The translations under genes and the position numbers were made by a program. Below, piece after piece: positions 52,875 through 62,508 of a stretch of 64,000 nucleotides of DNA. The stretch is from the NCBI RefSeq assembly GCF_030540765.1, contig NZ_JAUOEL010000002.1:806001-870000 (forward strand), written 5' to 3'. Every line of letters starts with the position of its first letter. The stretch's first letter is position 1. The notes under the pieces are model-generated. The model made no database searches. It saw nothing but the letters and a program-made list of their open reading frames with translations, and was not told the DNA's origin. The stretch is from Flavivirga jejuensis (GTDB taxonomy: Bacteria; Bacteroidota; Bacteroidia; Flavobacteriales; Flavobacteriaceae).

Positions 52875-54155
52875 ATGAAAATAAAACAACATAGTATCCT
52901 TGACCTTAATAATAAAAGCCTTGAATCACACCAAGAGCGTTTTGATTTCTTATCAAATAGCCTAGTAAAAAAAGAGGTGAATATTGATAACATAATCAGT
53001 AAAGTAAAGGATTTTCAAGTTGCTATTCCTAGTTGGGCGTTGGGTGCTGGTGGTACCAGATTTGGACGTTTTTCTTATTATGGAGAGCCGTCTAACCTTG
53101 AACAAAAAATTCAAGATGTTGGAATTTTACATGCATTAACGCAAACGGCTGGGGCTATTTCTCTTCATATTCCATGGGATATTCCAGAAGACTATAAAGC
53201 TATAAAAGAATTGGCAAATTCTTTAGATATTAAGTTTGATGCCGTAAATTCTAATACATTTCAAGACCAAAAAAATGCTAAAGAAAGTTACAAATATGGT
53301 TCCTTAAGTAACACAAATGAAGCTGTTAGACAACAAGCCATTCAACATAATATAGATGTTATCAATATTGGCAATCAACTAGGTTCTAAAAGCTTAACTG
53401 TTTGGTTAGCAGACGGCTCTTGTTTCCCAGGTCAAAATAACTTTCAAACAGCACTTCAAAATACAGAAAACAGTTTAAAAGAGATCTACAAAGGGTTACC
53501 AAATGATTGGAGTATGCTTATTGAGTATAAACCTTATGAACCCAATTTTTACAGCACCGTTATTCAAGATTGGGGGACATCCTTTATGTTAGCCAATGCT
53601 TGCGGAGAAAAAGCCTATTCGCTTGTAGATTTAGGTCATCATTTACCAAACAGTAATATTGAGCAAATAGTATCCATTTTAATGTCTAAAGGTAAATTAG
53701 GCGGTTTTCACTTTAATGATAGTAAATATGGTGATGACGATTTAACTGTTGGAAGCATAAAACCTTATGCCTTATTTTTAATTTTTAATGAATTAGTTTA
53801 CGGGATGCAAAACAATCCGCAAAATCCAGATTTAGCTTGGATGATTGATGCTAGCCATAATATAAAAGACCCTTTAGAAGATTTAATACAATCTCTTGAA
53901 GCGATTCAAGAAGCTTACGCCAAAGCTCTTTTAATTGATCAAGACTTGTTAAAAGCAGCACAACTTGATAACGACGTTGTAAAATGCCAAGAAATTTTAC
54001 AAGATGCTTACAGAACCGATGTAAGACCTTTACTTGAAAAAGCAAGATTAGAAAACGGTGGTGCATTAAACCCTATTAATGCATATCGCTCATTAGATAT
54101 TAGAAATCAGTTAATCACAGAAAGGGGTAAAAACACTGTAGCAACAGGATTATAA
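52875..54155 (+). CDS. L-rhamnose isomerase (RhaI type)
   Basis: A 426-residue TIM-barrel isomerase. The segments GAGGTRFGRFSYYGEP, SLHIPWDIPED, VWLADGSCFPGQNNFQ, LIEYKPYEPNFYST and LGGFHFNDSKYGDDDLTVGSIKPY fit the RhaI/xylose-isomerase-like family, with metal ligands in the Glu, Asp and His of these blocks. It converts L-rhamnose to L-rhamnulose. Bracketed by the aldolase fusion and the kinase, this assignment is firm at pathway level, although enzymes in this family can act on several aldoses. Confidence 0.92.
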   Translation: MKIKQHSILDLNNKSLESHQERFDFLSNSLVKKEVNIDNIISKVKDFQVAIPSWALGAGGTRFGRFSYYGEPSNLEQKIQDVGILHALTQTAGAISLHIPWDIPEDYKAIKELANSLDIKFDAVNSNTFQDQKNAKESYKYGSLSNTNEAVRQQAIQHNIDVINIGNQLGSKSLTVWLADGSCFPGQNNFQTALQNTENSLKEIYKGLPNDWSMLIEYKPYEPNFYSTVIQDWGTSFMLANACGEKAYSLVDLGHHLPNSNIEQIVSILMSKGKLGGFHFNDSKYGDDDLTVGSIKPYALFLIFNELVYGMQNNPQNPDLAWMIDASHNIKDPLEDLIQSLEAIQEAYAKALLIDQDLLKAAQLDNDVVKCQEILQDAYRTDVRPLLEKARLENGGALNPINAYRSLDIRNQLITERGKNTVATGL

Positions 54156-54164
54156 TAGACTTTT

Positions 54165-55535
54165 ATGATAGATGTAACCGCTGTTTTTGATATTGGTAAA
54201 ACAAATAAGAAATTCTTTCTTTTTGATAAAAATTATAAAGAGGTCTACAAAGAGTATATTCAATTTGATGAAATTAAAGATGAAGATGGATATCCTACAG
54301 AAAATTTACAAGCTTTACAAGCATGGTTAAAAAGTGTTTTTGAAAAAATTCTTGAGAACGCTGCGTACAATGTAAAAGCTATAAATTTTTCAACTTATGG
54401 AGCCAGTTTTGTGCATCTTGATGAAAATGGTGATGTATTAACACCTCTTTACAACTATACAAAACCAATAGACGAAAGTGTTATTGATTCTTTTATAGAA
54501 AAATATGGCCCAAAGGAAGACTTTCTAAGCACCACAGGATGCTTTGATCTAAGCCTTTTAAATTCGGGTTTACAATTATATTGGATCAAGCATACAAAAC
54601 CAGAGGTATTTAAAAAAATAAAATATTCGCTTCATTTACCTCAATACCTTAGTTATGTTTTTACAGGCATTCCTTTAAGTGAATATACCAGCATTGGTTG
54701 CCATACAGCACTTTGGGATTATTCAAAAAAAGATTATCATAAATGGGTTTATAAAGAAGCGCTTAACCATATATTACCAACTATAGTATCTACAGAAACC
54801 AGCATTAACATGAACTATAATGGAAAACGCATTAAAATTGGTGTAGGTATTCATGATAGTTCTTCTGCATTGTTACCCTATGTAAGAAGTATTAATAAAA
54901 ATTTTGTTTTAATATCTACAGGTACCTGGAGTATCGCTCTAAATCCATTTACAGTCCATCCAATTTCTATAGAAACTAAAGATAAAGATTTTATAAATTA
55001 TATGCGAATTAATGGTAAGCCTGTAAAAGCTTCCCGCTTGTTTTTAGGAAACGAATACAAAATTCAAGTTAGTAAATTGGTTAAACATTTTGGAGTTTCT
55101 AAAGATTCCCATAAGCATATAAAATTCAATTATAAAACCTATTCTGAGATCATACAAGATTTTAAATACATGTATAAATGGGAAAGCATAACGGATACAG
55201 ATATGCCCTCTAAAACCCAAATACCTTATGATAAATTTGAACATGCTTACCATCAACTCATGACAGAATTGGTGCTTCTACAAATTAAAAGTATCAAAGA
55301 CGTTATTGGTAATGATACTATTAAACGATTATATGTAGATGGCGGATTTAGTGACAACGATCTTTACATTAAATTACTGTCACACTATTTTAGAGATAAA
55401 AAATTAAGAACTACAGATTCCTCATTAGGTTCAGCATTGGGAGCTGCTATCTCAATTTCTGATAAAAAATTGAATTCTAAATTTCTAAGAAAGAATTATT
55501 CCCTAAAAAAACATGTTCCTTTTATAATAAAATAA
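54165..55535 (+). CDS. FGGY-family sugar kinase, likely L-rhamnulose kinase
   Basis: A 456-residue FGGY-type kinase: the ATP phosphate-1 loop is FDIGKTNKKFFLFD, followed by NFSTYGASFVHLD, VGIHDSSSALLPYV, STGTWSIALNPF and YVDGGFSDNDLYIK. The N- and C-terminal actin-like lobes are both complete. It should phosphorylate L-rhamnulose. It starts 9 bp after the isomerase stop codon and is followed by the permease gene after 65 bp. Confidence 0.9.
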   Translation: MIDVTAVFDIGKTNKKFFLFDKNYKEVYKEYIQFDEIKDEDGYPTENLQALQAWLKSVFEKILENAAYNVKAINFSTYGASFVHLDENGDVLTPLYNYTKPIDESVIDSFIEKYGPKEDFLSTTGCFDLSLLNSGLQLYWIKHTKPEVFKKIKYSLHLPQYLSYVFTGIPLSEYTSIGCHTALWDYSKKDYHKWVYKEALNHILPTIVSTETSINMNYNGKRIKIGVGIHDSSSALLPYVRSINKNFVLISTGTWSIALNPFTVHPISIETKDKDFINYMRINGKPVKASRLFLGNEYKIQVSKLVKHFGVSKDSHKHIKFNYKTYSEIIQDFKYMYKWESITDTDMPSKTQIPYDKFEHAYHQLMTELVLLQIKSIKDVIGNDTIKRLYVDGGFSDNDLYIKLLSHYFRDKKLRTTDSSLGSALGAAISISDKKLNSKFLRKNYSLKKHVPFIIK

Positions 55536-55600
55536 TTAGCTATGTCCTTAATTTTTTTTTACCACAACATTTAATTGAATACTAACATAACCAAAATAAT

Positions 55601-57016
55601 ATGAGCCAAGTAAATATTGAAGAAGATATCATTGAAGATATTGCAGGAGGAGAATTTGAAAGAACGCCCGTACCTCAATCAAAACTTAAAAGTTGGAAAA
55701 GTTTTTTAGGTATGTATGCTGGAGAACATGCTGCAGGAACAGAATTTATGATTGGTCCTTTATTTTTAACAGCTGGGGTAAGTGCTTTCGATTTAATTAT
55801 TGGTTTATTAATTGGTAATCTTTTAGCGGTTTTAAGCTGGCGGTTTTTAACAGCGGAAATAGCGGTTAAAAACAGATTGACATTGTATTTTCAATTAGAA
55901 AAAATTTGTGGTAAAAAATTGGTTACTGGTTATAACCTAGCAAATGGGATCTTATTTTGTTTTTTAGCAGGGTCTATGATTACCGTTTCTGCTACTGCAG
56001 TAGGTATTCCTTTTAATATGCCCATGCCTAAACTATCTGATACCATGCCAAATGGCATTACTTGGATTGTTATTGTTATACTTATTGGAGCTGTAATTTC
56101 TATTATTGCTGCAAAAGGTTATGACACGGTTTCAAAAGCTGCTAACTGGATGTCTCCTATTATAGTAATTGCATTTTTAGCTTGTGGTATAGTCGCTTTA
56201 AATCAATTAAATGTTACTAGTTTTTCTGATTTTTGGAATATTTGGGGTGAAGGATCAGATCCATTCCCTGGACAAATAAAATACACATTTTGGCATGTGG
56301 TTATCTGGTCTTGGTTTGCAAATGCTGCTATGCATGTTGGGATGTCCGATTTGTCTGTATTTCGCTTTGCTAAAAAAGCAAGTTCTGGTTGGACAACTGC
56401 AGCAGGCATGTATGTAGGACACTATATGGCTTGGATAGCTGCCGCTCTTTTATATGCCGTCTATTTAAAATCTCCTGAAGCTTTATCCTTTTTATCTAAT
56501 GGTGAAGCACCTCCTGTAGCACCTGGACCATTAGCCCATAATGCCATTGGTGTTTTTGGTATTATAGCCGTGGTTTTAGCAGGGTGGACAACCGCTAATC
56601 CAACAATTTACAGAGCTGGTTTAGCTTTTCAAGCAATTATACCTAAAGTTTCAACATTTTGGGTTACGATAATTGCTGGTACCGTTGCAACAATTGCTGG
56701 TATTTTCCCTGCTTTTGCAATGAAATTATTAGGATTTGTAGCTTTATATGGATTTATTTTAGCCCCTGTAGGTGCTGTTATTGTTTTTGAACATTTTTTC
56801 GCAGAAAAATTCGGAATCAAAAAGAATTATGCAGAAATAGCTGGTATTAAAATTAATAATGCTGTACTTTTTGCCTGGATGATAAGCTTTGGTTTATTCT
56901 ATTTTATTTCTGTTCAATTTGATATTTTCTTATCATTTGTAACATTCCCAGCCTGGTTATTAAGTGGTGTTTTATTTTTAGTTTTTAGTAAGTATTTACA
57001 AAAAAATAAGCTTTAA
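55601..57016 (+). CDS. NCS1-like permease, candidate rhamnose transporter
   Basis: A 471-residue protein with about 12 transmembrane helices. The layout (GMYAGEHAAGTEFMIGPLFLTAGVSAFDLIIGLLIGNLLAV in the N-terminus, WMSPIIVIAFLACGIV, and GWTTANPTIYRAGLAFQ mid-protein) recalls nucleobase/cation symporters of the NCS1 type, although the similarity is by eye only. It is fourth in the rhamnose operon and there is no other transporter in the cluster, so I propose that it imports L-rhamnose or a related sugar. No RhaT-like or MFS rhamnose carrier lies nearby. Confidence 0.65.
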   Translation: MSQVNIEEDIIEDIAGGEFERTPVPQSKLKSWKSFLGMYAGEHAAGTEFMIGPLFLTAGVSAFDLIIGLLIGNLLAVLSWRFLTAEIAVKNRLTLYFQLEKICGKKLVTGYNLANGILFCFLAGSMITVSATAVGIPFNMPMPKLSDTMPNGITWIVIVILIGAVISIIAAKGYDTVSKAANWMSPIIVIAFLACGIVALNQLNVTSFSDFWNIWGEGSDPFPGQIKYTFWHVVIWSWFANAAMHVGMSDLSVFRFAKKASSGWTTAAGMYVGHYMAWIAAALLYAVYLKSPEALSFLSNGEAPPVAPGPLAHNAIGVFGIIAVVLAGWTTANPTIYRAGLAFQAIIPKVSTFWVTIIAGTVATIAGIFPAFAMKLLGFVALYGFILAPVGAVIVFEHFFAEKFGIKKNYAEIAGIKINNAVLFAWMISFGLFYFISVQFDIFLSFVTFPAWLLSGVLFLVFSKYLQKNKL

Positions 57017-57075
57017 AATTCAATCTTTTTGTTAACATAGGGTTGAATTACCCTTTGAACAAAATGGAGTCGCTA

Positions 57076-57266
57076 TGCCATTCAGAAGCCTGCTTACTGG
57101 TCAAACAGGAAAGAAGGGCTAGAAAATCTAAAGTTGATTTTCTTTTACCAGTAAGTATATAAATGTAATAGTTACATGAATCCTTAATTTTCGTTAGATG
57201 TAAAGAAAAGAGAGATTCTTCGCTTTGCTCTGGATAACAAAGTTCATCACTTTTTAAACAGCTTCG
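57076..57266 (+). mobile_element. Degraded relative of the TIR element at 2465
   Basis: GCCATTCAGAAGCC, AGTAAGTATATAAATG, AAGAGAGATTCTTC-GCTTTGCTC and AAAGTTCATCACTTTTTAAACAGC follow the order of the 2465-2708 element. The right terminal repeat is recognisable with changes and the left one is lost. Confidence 0.72.
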
Positions 57267-58206
57267 TGTTTTTATACAGAACCTAATATAATTTATGCGC
57301 CCTAATTTAATAAGTATAAAAACTAACAGTTAGTTATTATAAATAACAATCCCTAACAAATTTATTTTAAGGACTAAGTGTTCTATAAAATTTTGTTAAG
57401 GATTGTAACGCTATTAATTATTTCCATTTTATTAATTGAACTTTTTAAAAATTCAAAAAAAATGTTCTTTGCTATTTTAAACAAAGAATTTCTTGAAACC
57501 AACTATCCCCGAGTGAGAGTCAAGGATATCGTTGGTTTCATACCCAATCATGTTGAGCACAGTTTTTGATCTATAAAAAAGTCAAAAACAAAAATTATGT
57601 ATTTAGATTTCCGTTTTATTCATTATGGTATATTTTTATAATAATGAATTCATGAATCTTGCGATTTCATGATAATAACAATTTCAACGGAAATCCAAAG
57701 GCAAAACCTAGTGATTCTTTTCGATTAAAATCGTCTTCTAAAATTCATTCTGTTTATAATTTTAATGCGATAAAATTATATAGTATTAAATATAAAATGA
57801 TTTAACGGTATAACCATCCTGTACTTACCTGATTATAAATTAGTTAATTACACTTCTTTTTTACTCCGTATTATAAATACTTTCTGCTACTTTTCCTTTA
57901 AAGAAAAGGGATTATTTGAGGATATTACTATCAATAGTATCCAAATTAAGGAAGTAATAATAAACTTGATACATTCGCATCATCTATTAATAAATGAAAT
58001 AAAAATACGGTGAATGGTGTAAATCATAAAGCGCTACTCCAATTACTCTTTATTTTATAAGAATATTTCCAAACAAAGAAAGAGGTGTCCATTTTGAACA
58101 CCTCAATTATCTATATTATGAAACAAAAAAGGAATACTGCATAATCCTAATATCATTGCTCCACAGAACAAATTTCGAAAAAATAAATGGAAAAAAAAAC
58201 TATCTC
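57267..58206. other. Decayed intergenic DNA
   Basis: Over 900 bp with no gene I can support. A GTG-initiated 63-codon frame at 57378 has a hydrophobic start but no family marks. Small structures: GAAACCAAC/GTTGGTTTC arms at 57495-57503 and 57531-57539, and a GAGGTGT/ACACCTC hairpin at 58082-58104. The accessory DNA separates the rhamnose operon from fucO. Confidence 0.6.
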
Positions 58207-58238
58207 TGAGGGATTAAATTTTACACATGAGGGATTAA
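58207..58238. promoter_or_regulatory. Direct repeat TGAGGGATTAA x2, 21-bp phasing
   Basis: TGAGGGATTAA occurs at 58207-58217 and at 58228-58238, 21 bp apart, which is two turns of helix. Phased direct repeats of this sort are bound by AraC-type domains such as those of hybrid two-component regulators. A relic of such a regulator lies 180 bp away. Confidence 0.5.
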
Positions 58239-58419
58239 TATAATCTTGAAAGTCCTATAATGAGAACATTAAAAAAGACAAACCAATATAACTATCTATA
58301 GGTCAGCTTCTTTCAAAACTACACCATAAAATATGTCCTTAAAAATAGACTTCGAAATCGAGATTTACGCTTTAATTATGATACCGAAATAATAAATGGT
58401 GCGCCATTTTACCTTACTA

Positions 58420-58643
58420 ATTTTTTCAACTAAATTTTACAGAAAAATTAAAGCACTTACAAATCAAACTGCAAATGAGTTTTTGAAAATATAAGGTTTC
58501 AAAAGGCTAAGCAAATTATTGAGAATGGAAACACTAATATAAGTGAAGTTAGTTACAAAATAGGGTTTTCTTCTCCATCATATTTCACAAAATGTTTTAA
58601 GAATTATTTTGGAATGTTATTCTGTATAAAGCATTGTTTTTAA
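58420..58643 (+). pseudogene. Relic of a hybrid two-component regulator (AraC-type C-terminus)
   Basis: Translation gives FSTKFYRKIKALTNQTANEF and then, after a frame break at a stop, RFQKAKQIIENGNTNISEV followed by SYKIGFSSPSYFTKCFKNYFG. This is the conserved AraC helix-turn-helix at the C-terminus of Bacteroidota hybrid two-component regulators (HTCS), which control polysaccharide utilization loci. The sensor, kinase and receiver parts are missing. Gene remains are therefore the last trace of a lost or rearranged utilization locus. Confidence 0.85.
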
Positions 58644-58690
58644 TGAAGAATTATTGAATAATCATTCTAAATATTTAAAAATAAAAAAAC

Positions 58691-58704
58691 ATGATAATAG
58701 TCAT
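58691..58704. promoter_or_regulatory. ATGAY-N4-RTCAT palindrome upstream of fucO
   Basis: ATGATAATAGTCAT has the form seen at the cbb3 and hemN sites. It is 230 bp from the fucO start, farther than the others, so regulation of fucO by the Fnr-like protein is less certain. A reductase active at low oxygen would make sense. Confidence 0.4.
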
Positions 58705-58786
58705 TATTACCACAACATAAAAAATATATTTTTAACCTATAAAACGTATTATAAAACAATAGTTTTTTAATATTTAATCGAAAAGA

Positions 58787-58909
58787 ATTCCTCGAGATTT
58801 TGCCTCTAATCTGTTGGCAAAGGCAGGGATAGTAGGTTTCAAGAAATTCTTTATTTACAATCTAAAAAATAAAATAAATGAAATACCCCGAGACAGAATC
58901 TCGAGGAAT
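58787..58909. other. Long inverted repeat in the fucO leader
   Basis: ATTCCTCGAGATTTTG (58787-58802) pairs with CAGAATCTCGAGGAAT (58894-58909), 15 of 16 positions, enclosing about 91 nt that include TGCC/GGCA and TGCC/GGCA-type sub-hairpins. It ends 25 bp before the ATG. It could be a structured leader or a copy of another repeat. Confidence 0.6.
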
Positions 58910-58933
58910 AATATAGATTAAAAATAGAACAAA

Positions 58934-60088
58934 ATGTTACAAAACAGAAGAATTTACTTACCTCCCTTAAGTTTAATTGGTCCAGGAGCATTAAATGATC
59001 TTGGAGATGAACTAAAAAGTCTTCCTTACAAAAAAGCACTTTTTGTTACTGACAAAATTTTAGTAAAAATTGGAGTTGCTAAAAAAGTAATAGAAGTAAT
59101 GAAAGCCTCAAACATAGAAGTTGTATTGTTTGATGAAGTTCAACCAAACCCAACAACTCAAAATGTAAATAATGGTTTGAAATTATTACAAGAAAATTCT
59201 TGTGATTTTATTTTAACATTAGGAGGAGGATCACCTCAAGATTGCGGAAAAGCAATTGGTATTTTAGCAACTAATGGAGGTAATATAGCAGATTATGAAG
59301 GCGTTCACATGACAAAACATGCTTCGCTACCAATTATCGCTATCAATACAACTGCAGGTACTGCTAGCGAAGTAACTATTAATTACGTTATTACTGATGA
59401 AAAGCGCCATATAAAAATGGTTATGGTAGATAAAAATTGTTTAGTATCTATTGCTGTAAACGATCCCGAATTAATGCTAGGAAAACCAGCAGAATTAACT
59501 GCTGCTACAGGAATGGACGCACTTACTCATGCCATAGAAACTTATGTAACTAAAGGAGCCTTTGGTTGGTCTGATGCTTTAGCTTTAGAAGCAATTAAGT
59601 TAATTTCACAAAGTTTAGAAATAGCCGTTGTTGATGGAAAAAATCTTGAAGCCAGAAGTAAAATGGCATGGGGTCAATTTATTGCAGGTCAGGCATTTTC
59701 TAATGCAGGTTTAGGGTATGTTCATTCAATGGCACACCAACTAGGAGGCATGTATGATTTACCTCATGGTGTTGCAAATGCCATTTTATTACCTCATGTA
59801 GAACAATTTAATATTCCTTCTTGTGCCCATAAGTTAAAAAAAGTGGCAAGAGCGATGGGAATTGGCGTATTAGAAATGAGTGATACACAAGGAGCAAATG
59901 CTGCTATTTCAGCTATTAAAGCATTATCTAAATCTGTTGGTATTCCTTCTGGATTAAGAGAACTTGGCGTTAAAGAAGAAGATTTTGTAGAAATGGCTAA
60001 AAATGCTCTCGCTGACGTCTGTACTGGAGGCAACCCAAGAGAAGTAACTATGGAAGACACTATTGCAATTTATAAAGCAGCTATGTAA
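58934..60088 (+). CDS. fucO: Iron-dependent alcohol dehydrogenase, lactaldehyde reductase
   Basis: A 384-residue group III (iron-containing) alcohol dehydrogenase: LGGGSPQDCGKAIGILATNGG and the NAD-binding INTTAGTASEVT, and the iron-binding helices with AATGMDALTHAIE and FSNAGLGYVHSMAHQLGGMYDLPHGVANAILLPHV. It should reduce L-lactaldehyde to (S)-1,2-propanediol, the anaerobic branch of rhamnose and fucose degradation. It lies 1.9 kb downstream of the rhamnose operon in the same direction but has its own leader and terminator. Confidence 0.92.
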   Translation: MLQNRRIYLPPLSLIGPGALNDLGDELKSLPYKKALFVTDKILVKIGVAKKVIEVMKASNIEVVLFDEVQPNPTTQNVNNGLKLLQENSCDFILTLGGGSPQDCGKAIGILATNGGNIADYEGVHMTKHASLPIIAINTTAGTASEVTINYVITDEKRHIKMVMVDKNCLVSIAVNDPELMLGKPAELTAATGMDALTHAIETYVTKGAFGWSDALALEAIKLISQSLEIAVVDGKNLEARSKMAWGQFIAGQAFSNAGLGYVHSMAHQLGGMYDLPHGVANAILLPHVEQFNIPSCAHKLKKVARAMGIGVLEMSDTQGANAAISAIKALSKSVGIPSGLRELGVKEEDFVEMAKNALADVCTGGNPREVTMEDTIAIYKAAM

Positions 60089-60134
60089 ACTTTCTTTTTT
60101 GATACAAAAAAATAAGGTTGCCTGAAAAGACAGT

Positions 60135-60167
60135 AGTGGTCGGAAGAAATTCTGACCACTTTTTTTA
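60135..60167 (+). terminator. Rho-independent terminator after fucO
   Basis: AGTGGTC and GACCACT arms around a 12-nt loop, followed by TTTTTT. It is 47 bp past the stop codon. Confidence 0.9.
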
Positions 60168-60340
60168 TGTTTCTTTTTTAAAAATCATATTGGGTTGAGG
60201 GCATCGATTCCTCAAACATGCGTGTATAGGTCAGAAATGCCAAAAGGAAGAAGATAGGCTTACAAAACAAATCGATAAATTTGGATTGACTAACCAAAGT
60301 TTGATTATAAAATCAATAACTTAATTTAACGTTAATCAGA

Positions 60341-60700
60341 ATGGTAAAAAAACCGTACAAATATCAAACAAAAGGAGAAATACTCATTTTAGCTAACTAA
60401 TACTTCAAAAGCGAAAAAACAGCAGAACAAGGATTGCCTACAGTTCAAGGAATTGCAGAATACATAAATGTTTCGTCAGGTTATTTGAGTGATTTACTGC
60501 GTTCACTCACAGGACAAAACACAAAACAGCACATCCAAAATAAACTGATTGAAAAGGCCAAAGAAAAATTGACCACAACTGGACTTTCAGTCAATGAAAT
60601 TGCTTTCGAATTGGGTTATGAACATCCACAATCTTTCAATAAATTCTTCAAAGCAAAAACGAATTTAGCGCCTTTGGAATTTAGAAAAAGGTATAACTGA
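60341..60700 (+). pseudogene. Truncated AraC-family regulator with internal stop
   Basis: From an ATG at 60341 the frame reads KKPYKYQTKGEILILAN, a TAA at 60398-60400, and then YFKSEKTAEQGLPTVQGIAE and IAFELGYEHPQSFNKFFKAK through LAPLEFRKRYN. The second part is a complete C-terminal AraC helix-turn-helix pair. The N-terminal ligand domain of about 200 residues is missing and the frame is broken by a stop, so the gene is dead or at best makes an isolated DNA-binding domain from an internal start. Confidence 0.82.
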
Positions 60701-60948
60701 AAATCATTTCCGAAACCACTACAGCTAACAGTTGTATAAAAATAATACTAAATTAGTTGCTCAGTCAAAGATTAGTACACTTTTGTTACATCTGATTTTC
60801 CCGCGGAAAACCCTGTTTACGTTCAAACACAACTAATTGGATATTGTTATAACACAAAATCGTACTAACTATTTTTTAAAAAATAATTTGAAATACAAAT
60901 TAAACCTTTTAAGTTAAAAAAGTCAAAGAACTATCAAAACCCTAAGAA

Positions 60949-62160
60949 ATGAAAAATCTCTGGACATTTTTACTTCTATTTTTTATTCTCTCTTGTTCAT
61001 CAGATCAAGAAGAGCAAAAACCTGAACCTAATGTTATCGAAATTCCTATTTCAACAATTGACTATAACAGTCTGACGAATTGGTATTTTCATCCCAATCA
61101 ACCTTTTAATTTTTTGAAAAATTATGATTTAGATATTGCCGTAATTGATGAAAATTTAAGCATCAGTTCTAACATTGAGGTTAGCAATAATGCCGCTACA
61201 AATACAGGTATTGATGTATTTTGGGTACACCCAACCCATCTTGAAAATCCACCTACATTTCCAAGTACAGTATCAATTGATAATCAGGATACAAATTATA
61301 TCGGTCTAACGATTTTGGCTCAGGGAGCATTATTGGCAAAGTATGGTCGATTTTATGCACCAAAATATAGGCAAGCCACACCTGCATCCTTCTTAAGTAC
61401 TTTTCACACAGAGGAAGAAAGGGCTGCAGGTTTATTAGAAACCTATTCCGATATAAAGGCCTCTTTTCAAAATTACTTGGACAACCATAATAATGGCAAC
61501 AAAATCATTCTTGCTGGGCATTCTCAAGGGTCATTTCTTTTAGCAATGTTAGTGAGAGACCTCTTTGACACCAATCCAGAACTACGAGAAAAATTAGTAA
61601 CAGCTGCATTAGGAGGAATGGGCTATGTGTATGCGCTCGATAATTCAACATTAGGTGGTTGGTGGCAAAACATAGGTCTTTGTAAGGCTACTAGTGAGTG
61701 TGGTTGTGTTCATTACTGGAGAAGTTATGAAAATGATAAGACTATACCAGAACCGAACTCAACCTTCCCATCGTATAGCGAGACTTTGGTAAATAGTGGA
61801 TTGGTATATCGCACAACTGATGAAAATAATGACACGTTTTTTCAAGACAATTTAATTTTTGATACGCAAAGTAGCCCATTGCGTTATATAACACCAGGCA
61901 CTCAGTATGATTTTAGTAATGGTGCAAATTTTGTAGCTTTTGACAATATGTACACAGCTCGTTTTAAAAGAGAATCTAATATAAAAACAGGTTTGGCAGT
62001 AAATTACATTGCAAACACATCTGACCAACGCCCTAACGAATTAGAAAATTTAGAAAGCTCTATTCTCTTTACAGACGGAAATTTTCATGTTAAAGATTAT
62101 CATATTTATATATGGGCTTTGATGCAACAAATTGATGAAAAAATTAATGTTTGTTTGTAG
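60949..62160 (+). CDS. DUF3089 alpha/beta-hydrolase-like lipoprotein
   Basis: A 403-residue lipoprotein (signal TFLLLFFILSC, lipid Cys at 16). The DUF3089 domain covers about 60-400 and shows GIDVFWVHPTHLENPPTF, YGRFYAPKYRQATPASF and the nucleophile elbow GHSQGSFLL (Ser nucleophile), followed by CGCVHYWRSYEND. The DUF3089 family is alpha/beta-hydrolase-like with unknown substrate. The gene is single, with no neighbours in the same operon. Confidence 0.88.
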   Translation: MKNLWTFLLLFFILSCSSDQEEQKPEPNVIEIPISTIDYNSLTNWYFHPNQPFNFLKNYDLDIAVIDENLSISSNIEVSNNAATNTGIDVFWVHPTHLENPPTFPSTVSIDNQDTNYIGLTILAQGALLAKYGRFYAPKYRQATPASFLSTFHTEEERAAGLLETYSDIKASFQNYLDNHNNGNKIILAGHSQGSFLLAMLVRDLFDTNPELREKLVTAALGGMGYVYALDNSTLGGWWQNIGLCKATSECGCVHYWRSYENDKTIPEPNSTFPSYSETLVNSGLVYRTTDENNDTFFQDNLIFDTQSSPLRYITPGTQYDFSNGANFVAFDNMYTARFKRESNIKTGLAVNYIANTSDQRPNELENLESSILFTDGNFHVKDYHIYIWALMQQIDEKINVCL

Positions 62161-62308
62161 CATTATAAATACGAAACACCTACTACTTATACTATCAATT
62201 TTCTTGTCAGCTAGTTTTATGATGGACTAATAGATAAACTCTTAAAAAACGGACCGCCAAAAAACTTGCACAACTCTTACTAAGGACTTAAACTAAGACC
62301 TTTAAAAT

Positions 62309-62508
62309 AAACCACTCCTATAGACTGGAAGTCCATAGGTTCGTTTTGGCAGACTGAAAGTCTGCTTCGTGAAATATGGTAAAACTGAATTCGTGTGAAT
62401 TCGTGAAACATGCCAGCTGGCAGGCTGGTTCGTGTCAAAAGTTTTTAGAAGCTGAAAGCGACATACACTAAAATACATAGTTTTAACTCCATTTGAGACC
62501 AATAAAAA
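62309..62508 (+). repeat. Dispersed ~180-bp repeat, copy 3
   Basis: Starts AAACCACTCCTATAGACTGG and shares the ordered words of copies 1 and 2, with an insertion ATGCCAGCTGGCAGGCTGG that is also seen in copy 1 as CTGCCAGTCAAAAGGCTG. The fragment AAATAAACCACTCCTA also occurs alone at about 30119-30136. No gene is supported from here to 62833. Confidence 0.85.

Noticed and set aside
57378-57569. Small hydrophobic 63-codon frame starting with GTG
   Set aside because: No family marks, weak start, and it contains an inverted repeat; it lies in decayed DNA. It could be real, but I cannot support it.
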